From Rosettibacter firmus (GTDB taxonomy: Bacteria > Bacteroidota > Ignavibacteria > Ignavibacteriales > Melioribacteraceae), in assembly GCF_036860695.1 (NCBI RefSeq), contig NZ_JAYKGJ010000002.1:254001-318000 (forward strand): a DNA stretch of 64,000 nt. The letters are read 5' to 3'. Position 1 is the first letter of the stretch. Each line of letters begins with the position of its first letter. The translations under genes and the position numbers were made by a program. A model generated the notes under the pieces. The model was not told the origin of the DNA, ran no database searches, and worked only from the letters and a program-made list of their open reading frames with translations. This document shows positions 57,974 to 64,000 of this stretch, piece by piece.

Positions 57974-58864
57974 ATGTTTTTAGAAACTCTTGATTTAAGA
58001 ATTAATGATGTTATAATTTATTCGAAAAATCAATTTAACTTTCATGATAATTTTAAAATCATTTATAAAAATGAAAAAATAAAAAGACCCTATCCAATTA
58101 ACTACTTTGAAGTGTGCAATTATATTAAAGATCCATCTCCCAAAAATTTAATTGTCTATAGATTATTAACAAATGTTAATGATTTAAATGCATATACGAC
58201 CAAGTATGGATATTTTATTAAGATTAATGATGAAATTGAGCTCGTATACTTTGATCCTGTTTTTGCAATTAAAGACTTGCACCATCTTAAGTTTAATTTT
58301 GATCCAGAGCTATTTCGTTTTAGAATTCAGCAGATTGGATTGACTTCTATAACTCGCTGGGAAAAAGAACCAAACTTTGCAGAAATTTATAGCTTCGATT
58401 TAACTGCAGTTGAAACACAAACACAAAACGATAAAATTTTTGTTGATGCAATTTTCGCTTTCGATGAAACTTATAATGATGAAGAATATAATAACACAGA
58501 TTTTTCAGTAAAATCGAAAACTAATTCTGTAATCGATGATACCGCTGATAATGGTGGTCTCAATATTGTAAAAGAAGATAGTGAGATATCGAAAAGAAAT
58601 CTTGATAATTTTAGTAAACCTAATACTCCATCATCAAATGAATTTCAAATTTTGAGAGAAGAAATTATATCACTTCTTAAACAGGCTTTAGCATTACCAG
58701 AAAACCATACAACATCAAATTTGACAAATAAAAAAGAAGTGGATATTAAGAAAGATGAAATTCATCATGGAAATAATTTATTGGATTTATTCAAAACATC
58801 AAGAACATTGAATCTTGATAAATTACAAAGGGAAAATATTATACTAAAATTAAGTAAATCATAG
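57974..58864 (+). CDS. Protein of unknown function downstream of glgP
   Basis: I place the start at ATG 57974 (AAGG at 57965), giving 296 residues; a GTG at 57968 would overlap the ribosome site. No family is recognised. The first two-thirds are mixed alpha/beta with many aromatic residues, resembling a globular domain, with no signal peptide or membrane helix. The C-terminal third is Asn/Ser/Lys-rich and poorly ordered, with one helix (EEIISLLKQALALPE). It begins 13 bases after glgP, so it is probably co-transcribed and may be connected to glycogen. That is context only. Confidence 0.6.
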   Translation: MFLETLDLRINDVIIYSKNQFNFHDNFKIIYKNEKIKRPYPINYFEVCNYIKDPSPKNLIVYRLLTNVNDLNAYTTKYGYFIKINDEIELVYFDPVFAIKDLHHLKFNFDPELFRFRIQQIGLTSITRWEKEPNFAEIYSFDLTAVETQTQNDKIFVDAIFAFDETYNDEEYNNTDFSVKSKTNSVIDDTADNGGLNIVKEDSEISKRNLDNFSKPNTPSSNEFQILREEIISLLKQALALPENHTTSNLTNKKEVDIKKDEIHHGNNLLDLFKTSRTLNLDKLQRENIILKLSKS

Positions 58865-59074
58865 TTTTTTTATTTTCATATTTTTTTTATAATTGGAATA
58901 AGTTTTAATACATTTTTGCAGAAGGGCATATTCATTTCTACACAAAACAAAATATTCTTTTAAAAAATTATATTATCGATAAGTATTTTTGTATGCCTAA
59001 TAATGTGGTATGTCTTTTATAAATTACAAAAGTCTATAATAATTTTTTTATTTATTAAAAAGTGGGGCAAATAA

Positions 59075-60451
59075 ATGAACTATAAAAAAGAATTACTTGA
59101 GAAAATCAAATCAAAGAAAGCAGTAATAGGAATTATTGGAATGGGATATGTTGGTTTACCATTAGGATTGACATTTGCAAAAAAAGATTTTTTTGTTCTT
59201 GGTTTCGATATAGATGACAATAAAACTGTCTTATTAAATTCAGGAAAGAGTTACATAAAACACATAGATGCAAAAATTATTAAAGAATTAGTAGATAAAA
59301 AGAAATTTGAAGCAACAAGCGATTTTACAAGATTACCAGAATGCGATGCTATTATTATTTGTGTACCAACTCCATTAAACGAACATCGTGAACCAGACAT
59401 GACATTTGTAGAAAATACAGCAAAAACCATTCAAAAATATTTAAGAAAAGGTCAATTAATTTCACTTGAAAGTACAACCTATCCTGGTACAACAGAAGAA
59501 TTGCTATTACCATTATTTGAATCTGCTCCAAATGTTAGATTACCAATAACAAACTCGAGCGAGTTTATTACAAACAATCAAAAATTAATTGTTGGTAAAG
59601 ATTTCTTTCTTGCATTTAGTCCAGAGCGAGAAGACCCTGGAAATAAAGATTTTTCAACCAGTACAATTCCTAAAATTGTTGGTGGCGTTACAAAAGCATG
59701 TCAGGAAGTTGCAGTTTCTCTTTATAATCAGATTGTTACTAAAACAGTACCTGTATCATCACCAAGAGTTGCAGAAGCAGCTAAGCTACTGGAAAACATT
59801 TATCGATCCGTTAATATTGCATTAGTTAATGAATTAAAAATGGTCTTCGAAAAAATGAATATTGATATATGGGAAGTAATAGATGCTGCTAAAACAAAAC
59901 CATTTGGATTTCAGGCATTTTATCCTGGACCTGGTCTTGGGGGACATTGTATTCCTATCGATCCATTTTATCTTACATGGAAAGCTCGAGAATATGAAGT
60001 TAATACTAAATTTATTGAATTGGCTGGAGAAATTAATACATTTCAACCTTATCATGTTGTTGAAAAAGCAATTGAAGTATTAAATGAACATCATAAAACA
60101 TTGAAAGGGAGTAAGATTTTAATACTCGGAGTTGCCTATAAAAAAAATATAGATGATATGCGTGAATCTCCTTCTTTGAAATTAATTGAAATACTAAGAG
60201 ATAAAGGGGCAGAAGTTGATTACAACGATCCATATTTACCTAAACTACCGCCTACAAGAAAATACAAATATGATTTAATTTCTGTTGAATTAAGAAAGGA
60301 TTTAATCAGGTTGTATGATTTATTAATCTTAGCTACAGATCATGATGATTATGATTATGATTTTATTCGAAAACATGCTAAACTTATACTTGATACTCGT
60401 AATGCATTTAAAATCAAGGGATTGAAAGAAGACAATATTTATAAAGCTTGA
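59075..60451 (+). CDS. UDP-N-acetylhexosamine 6-dehydrogenase (WbpA/WecC-like)
   Basis: The 458-residue nucleotide-sugar dehydrogenase has the NAD motif GIIGMGYVGLPLGLTFAKK, FDIDDNKTVLLNSG, CVPTPLNEHREPD, STTYPGTTEE, FSPEREDPGN, and the catalytic-Cys loop PGPGLGGHCIPIDPFYL. The PERxDPG and GGHCIP segments point to the UDP-GlcNAc/UDP-ManNAc 6-dehydrogenase group rather than UDP-glucose dehydrogenase. It oxidises C6 to a uronate. The next gene is a WbpB-like oxidoreductase. GTGGGG precedes the ATG. Confidence 0.88.
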   Translation: MNYKKELLEKIKSKKAVIGIIGMGYVGLPLGLTFAKKDFFVLGFDIDDNKTVLLNSGKSYIKHIDAKIIKELVDKKKFEATSDFTRLPECDAIIICVPTPLNEHREPDMTFVENTAKTIQKYLRKGQLISLESTTYPGTTEELLLPLFESAPNVRLPITNSSEFITNNQKLIVGKDFFLAFSPEREDPGNKDFSTSTIPKIVGGVTKACQEVAVSLYNQIVTKTVPVSSPRVAEAAKLLENIYRSVNIALVNELKMVFEKMNIDIWEVIDAAKTKPFGFQAFYPGPGLGGHCIPIDPFYLTWKAREYEVNTKFIELAGEINTFQPYHVVEKAIEVLNEHHKTLKGSKILILGVAYKKNIDDMRESPSLKLIEILRDKGAEVDYNDPYLPKLPPTRKYKYDLISVELRKDLIRLYDLLILATDHDDYDYDFIRKHAKLILDTRNAFKIKGLKEDNIYKA

Positions 60452-60504
60452 AAATGGAGATTTATATAATCACGAAATTATAAAACTAATAATCAAGAAA
60501 AGAT

Positions 60505-61422
60505 ATGTATAATTTTGCTATAACTGGAGTTGCAGGTTACATTGCCCCAAAACATCTACAGGCAATCAAAGAAACTGGAAACAATCTTGTTGCTGCATTA
60601 GATCCACATGATTCAGTTGGAATTTTAGATCAGTATTTCCCAGATGCAAGTTTTTTTGTTGAGTTTGAAAGATTCGAAAGACATCTTGATTTATTAAGAA
60701 GAAAATCTGATTCCGAAAGAGTTCATTATCTCAGCATTTGTTCACCAAATTTTCTTCACGATTCTCATATTAGATTGGCTCTAAGAATTGGTGCAAATGC
60801 AATATGTGAAAAACCAATTGTTCTTAATCCATGGAATCTTGATGCTCTTGAAAAAATTGAAAATGAAACTGGTAGAAAAGTTTTTACTGTATTGCAATTA
60901 AGATTACATCCTTCAATACTGGAATTAAAAAATAAAGTTGAAAATGAAATTAGAAAAAATCCTGCTTTTAAATTTAATATCACACTTGATTATATAACTT
61001 CAAGAGGATTGTGGTATGATTTTTCGTGGAAAGGAGTGTTAGAAAAATCAGGTGGACTTGCAACAAATATTGGTATTCATTTCTTTGATATGCTTATATG
61101 GATTTTTGGTGAACCACTTCATAGTTCTGTAATTCAAAATCAAAAAAGATCGATGCGAGGAGAACTGGAATTAAAAAATGCTAATGTTAAATGGCATTTA
61201 TCTATTAATTATGAAGATTTACCAGAAATTGCTAAGAGAAATAATAAAAGAACATTTCGTTCAATTAAAATTAATGATGAAGAATTTGAGTTTACAGAAG
61301 GTTTTACAAATCTTCATACGCTCGTTTATAAAAACACACTTGATGGAAAAGGATTTTCAATTAATGATGCTCGTCCTTCTATAGAACTTGTATATAAAAT
61401 CAGGAATAATATAAATTTTTGA
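60505..61422 (+). CDS. Gfo/Idh/MocA-family oxidoreductase (WbpB/WlbA-like)
   Basis: The 305-residue protein has an NAD-binding start (FAITGVAGYIAPKHLQAI), the family motif ICEKPIVLNPWNL (about 99-111) with the EKP catalytic lysine, and RLHPSILELK. These fit the WbpB/WlbA enzymes that oxidise UDP-GlcNAcA at C3 on the way to diacetamido-uronic sugars. It follows the WbpA-like gene after 53 bases. The next enzymes (WbpE aminotransferase, WbpD acetyltransferase) are not in the window. Confidence 0.82.
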   Translation: MYNFAITGVAGYIAPKHLQAIKETGNNLVAALDPHDSVGILDQYFPDASFFVEFERFERHLDLLRRKSDSERVHYLSICSPNFLHDSHIRLALRIGANAICEKPIVLNPWNLDALEKIENETGRKVFTVLQLRLHPSILELKNKVENEIRKNPAFKFNITLDYITSRGLWYDFSWKGVLEKSGGLATNIGIHFFDMLIWIFGEPLHSSVIQNQKRSMRGELELKNANVKWHLSINYEDLPEIAKRNNKRTFRSIKINDEEFEFTEGFTNLHTLVYKNTLDGKGFSINDARPSIELVYKIRNNINF

Positions 61423-61468
61423 TTGATATCGAATTTTATTTGTTAATACACACGATTAAAAATTTATA

Positions 61469-63025
61469 CTAAGTTTCTACTTTAAAAATTGAATCAAGAA
61501 CTGTCCCATCCACCCATTTAACAATTGCAACAACTTTTGATTTATCGAATTTTGGTTTCTCTGGTTTTCCACCACAAATTTCATAAACTTCTTTTTGGAT
61601 TTCTTTAATAGTGCGGAGAGGTAGCGAAGATTTTTTTACTTTATTTATTAAATCTTTTCTTCTTGGATTTATAGCAATTCCACGTTCTGTTATAATAACA
61701 TCAATTAATTCTCCAGGACCACATAATGTAGTAACTTCATCAACTATGATCGGTATTCTATCTCGAAATGATGGAACTGCAAGAATTGTGCATTTAGCAA
61801 ATAAACAATTTTGCCATCCACCAATACCATGAAGCAAATATCCATCTGAATGTGTAACAACATTAGCATTGAAATTAATATCAACTTCGGTTGCACCAAG
61901 AACTACTGCATCCACTAAAGTTGAAAAATTTCCTTTTGTGTGGAAATTGTAGCTTGTGAAGGGGGATGTCATAATATGATTTGGATTTTCTCTCATCGAA
62001 CGAACACCTTCAAGATCAAAAGTTTGACCATCGAGAATATAATCTGTTAATCCTTCTTCGAGTAACACTACAAGATATTTTGTAGAACCTCCACGCACGA
62101 ATCGAGCTTTAATACCTTTTGATTTCATCTTTTCTTTTAAGAAAGGAATGAATGCAAGGCTTGTGCCCCCAGCTCCAGCTTGAAAAGAAAATCCATCTTT
62201 AATTATTCCTGCAACATCTAAAAACTCTGCTATGTATTCAGCAATAAGTAATCTATCTGGACTTTTTGTTATTTCAGTTGTACCACTCACAATTTTTGAA
62301 GGATCTCCGAGCGATTCAACTTCAACAACATAATCAACATTATTACCTTGAATCTGCCAAGGTATACACGGGAAAGGTACAAGATTATCAGTAACTACTA
62401 TTACTTTATCAGCATAAAGTGAATCAGCTAATGCAAAACCCAATCCACCAAACGCAGATTTTCCATAAAGTCCATTAGCATTACCAAATTCATCTGCTGT
62501 TGGAGCAGCAATTACAGCAATGTCGATGTGAACTTCGCCATCTTGAATTGCTTGATATCTTCCACCATGTGATCTTAAAACACCAATACCTTTCATTTTT
62601 CCTTCACTTACAAATTTTCCAAGAGGTCCATTCATACTTCCTTCTATGTGATGAATAGTTCCATCTTCAAGATAAGGTATTAAATGAGAATGAACAGGAA
62701 ATGATGCACTGGGGAACCATCTTAGATTTTTTATTCCCATTGAATGAATGACATCGAATAAATAGTTAGTTAAAGTATCGCCATCTCTTAAATGGTGGTG
62801 TGTTGATATTGTCATCCCATCTTTTAATCCACACTTCTTTAAAGCTTCTTTTAAGTTTTTAACTACTTTATTTCCATTTGCAGGATAATCTATACAACTA
62901 CTAATTTGAGGAGCTGCTTTTTTACCAGATGGTTTATATTTATTTACACCTTTAAAAGGGATTTGTGATACTCCATTAACTTTATCGGGGACCAATCTTC
63001 CTATTTCATTTTTAATAAGTTTCAT
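61469..63025 (-). CDS. citF: Citrate lyase alpha subunit (citrate CoA-transferase)
   Basis: The 518-residue protein matches CitF: STHHHLRDGDTLTNYLFDVI, GRYQAIQDGEVHIDIAVIAAPTADEFGN, and ERGIAINPRRKDLI near the C-terminus. It transfers the CoA-type group between acetyl-ACP and citrate before CitE cleaves citryl-ACP. It is 41 bases downstream of citE. The acyl-carrier subunit CitD and ligase CitC are not visible and probably lie beyond 64000. It ends 46 bases from the convergent WbpB-like gene. Confidence 0.93.
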   Translation of the reverse strand: MKLIKNEIGRLVPDKVNGVSQIPFKGVNKYKPSGKKAAPQISSCIDYPANGNKVVKNLKEALKKCGLKDGMTISTHHHLRDGDTLTNYLFDVIHSMGIKNLRWFPSASFPVHSHLIPYLEDGTIHHIEGSMNGPLGKFVSEGKMKGIGVLRSHGGRYQAIQDGEVHIDIAVIAAPTADEFGNANGLYGKSAFGGLGFALADSLYADKVIVVTDNLVPFPCIPWQIQGNNVDYVVEVESLGDPSKIVSGTTEITKSPDRLLIAEYIAEFLDVAGIIKDGFSFQAGAGGTSLAFIPFLKEKMKSKGIKARFVRGGSTKYLVVLLEEGLTDYILDGQTFDLEGVRSMRENPNHIMTSPFTSYNFHTKGNFSTLVDAVVLGATEVDINFNANVVTHSDGYLLHGIGGWQNCLFAKCTILAVPSFRDRIPIIVDEVTTLCGPGELIDVIITERGIAINPRRKDLINKVKKSSLPLRTIKEIQKEVYEICGGKPEKPKFDKSKVVAIVKWVDGTVLDSIFKVET

Positions 63026-63066
63026 AATTTTCTAAAATTTATTGATTACTAATTTTCTTAAAAAGG

Positions 63067-63990
63067 CTAATTATTTTTTTGTAACCATTTCGGTTCAAGC
63101 AATCCATATTGAATTGCGAATTCAATAGTTTTTTGTGCCCGTTTTACTACTGGAGCATCAATCATTTTACTTCCTAAAGTTGTTACACCAGAGCCTTTCT
63201 TTTTTGCTTCTTCAAATGCAAGTGTAATTTTTTTTGCTTTTTCAATTTCATTTTGAGTAGGAGCAAAAGCTTCGTGAATAATTTTTATTTGGCGAGGGTG
63301 TATACAACCTTTACCTTCAAAACCAAGTGATTTTGCTTCTAATGTACTTTTTCGTAAACTTTCCATATCATTTACATCAGAAAAAACAGAATCAATTGCC
63401 TGAATGCCTATAGATTTTGCTGCGTTTACAATTGCACATCTTGCATAAAAACTTTCTTTGCCTTCAAGAGTTCTTTCTACTCCTATATCTGCAGTATAAT
63501 CTTCTAATCCTATTGTTAATGCACAAATTAAATCTGATGCTGTTGCTATTTCTTGAAGATTTTCAATTCCCATTGCACTTTCAATTATTGGAAGAAGGTA
63601 AATAGTATCAGAAATATTATGCTGAGTTTTTATAATATTGATTTCTTCTTCTACATCTTTTACTGTAACAGATGATTCGCATTTAGGGATTAATATAACA
63701 TGAACATTATGAGGAATTACAAAATGTAAATCATCCAAGCCTTCAGGTAATTGATTTATACGAACCATACGTTCTGCACCATAAAAATCAACTGAGCGAA
63801 GTGCATTTCTTACAAGATATCTTGCATTGTTTTTTTCTGAAGGAGCTACACTATCTTCAAGGTCAAGAATAATTGCATCAGGTTTATGTAAGCCAGCATT
63901 TATAAAAAATTTTGGTTCGTTGCCTGGTAAATAAAGTCTACTTCTTCTTATACTATCCTTTTCGGTTTTATATAAGTTGTTTTTATTCAT
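63067..63990 (-). CDS. citE: Citrate lyase beta subunit
   Basis: The 307-residue HpcH/HpaI-type protein has RRSRLYLPGNEPKFF, DAIILDLEDSVAPSEKNNARYLVRNAL, RINQL, LPIIESAMGIEN and GLEDYTADIGVERT, the metal and substrate loops of CitE. It cleaves citryl-ACP to oxaloacetate and acetyl-ACP. CitE-like malyl-CoA lyases share these motifs, but the adjacent citF supports citrate lyase. The ATG lies ten bases from the window edge and may overlap an upstream gene. Confidence 0.9.
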   Translation of the reverse strand: MNKNNLYKTEKDSIRRSRLYLPGNEPKFFINAGLHKPDAIILDLEDSVAPSEKNNARYLVRNALRSVDFYGAERMVRINQLPEGLDDLHFVIPHNVHVILIPKCESSVTVKDVEEEINIIKTQHNISDTIYLLPIIESAMGIENLQEIATASDLICALTIGLEDYTADIGVERTLEGKESFYARCAIVNAAKSIGIQAIDSVFSDVNDMESLRKSTLEAKSLGFEGKGCIHPRQIKIIHEAFAPTQNEIEKAKKITLAFEEAKKKGSGVTTLGSKMIDAPVVKRAQKTIEFAIQYGLLEPKWLQKNN

Positions 63991-64000
63991 AGGGAATAAA

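Overview
The window is A+T-rich bacterial DNA, densely coded on both strands. It most likely comes from an Ignavibacteria/Melioribacter-like member of the Bacteroidetes-Chlorobi group. The main evidence is a type IX secretion C-terminal sorting domain of the NYPNPFNPTT type at the end of the 735-2840 protein. FtsX, PlsY, PurS/PurQ, GroESL with CIRCE and a thyX/folA thymidylate route fit the same picture. I saw no rRNA, tRNA, CRISPR array, insertion sequence or prophage.

Region 1 (1-16378) is a pectin/rhamnogalacturonan-I locus, all on the + strand. It holds the 3' end of a large GH2-like protein, a secreted T9SS protein with two tandem copies of a probable sugar-binding module, a PL26-type rhamnogalacturonan lyase, a PL22 oligogalacturonate lyase and a GH105 unsaturated uronyl hydrolase. 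These are followed by rhamnose mutarotase, rhamnose/H+ symporter and rhamnose isomerase, then a GH28 enzyme with a twin-arginine leader, a CBM9-like/PKD protein and a GH2 beta-glucuronidase. Together they cut pectin to unsaturated oligomers, release rhamnose and begin its catabolism. No SusC/SusD pair is visible. A smaller pectin island (35358-38005) adds an alpha/beta esterase, a PL10 pectate lyase and a GDSL esterase.

Region 2 (16644-33848) is mostly housekeeping: YtxH and DUF948-like envelope proteins, an EF-G paralogue, a HIT protein, glycerate kinase, thyX, folA, mutL, a UbiA-family prenyltransferase, a CNNM/CorC-type protein, tgt, yajC and speB. A compact DNA methyltransferase/HNH-nuclease restriction-modification pair (29402-30799) sits between speB and nfeD. 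A lipoprotein gene and ndk follow on the - strand.

Region 3 (33874-42069, mainly - strand) has sucD, the second pectin island on the + strand, and a tight psd-pssA-purS-purQ-tatA-gatA operon. Region 4 (42190-49527, + strand) runs ybaB, recR, a methyltransferase, two related small lipoproteins, ftsX, and then exopolysaccharide genes (an SLBB protein, a Wzc-like tyrosine autokinase, a UDP-glucuronate decarboxylase).

Region 5 (49732-55205, - strand) has groES-groEL under a perfect CIRCE operator, and plsY-htrA-purB with overlapping ends. Region 6 (55393-63990) has a glucan phosphorylase, an unknown protein, a WbpA/WbpB-like nucleotide-sugar pair, and citrate lyase alpha and beta subunits on the - strand.

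Most of the window is ordinary. The least explained parts are the duplicated-module T9SS protein, the tandem lipoprotein pair before ftsX (the second apparently starting at ATT), the restriction-modification insert, and the unknown gene after glgP. Non-ATG starts are frequent: eight genes appear to begin with TTG.
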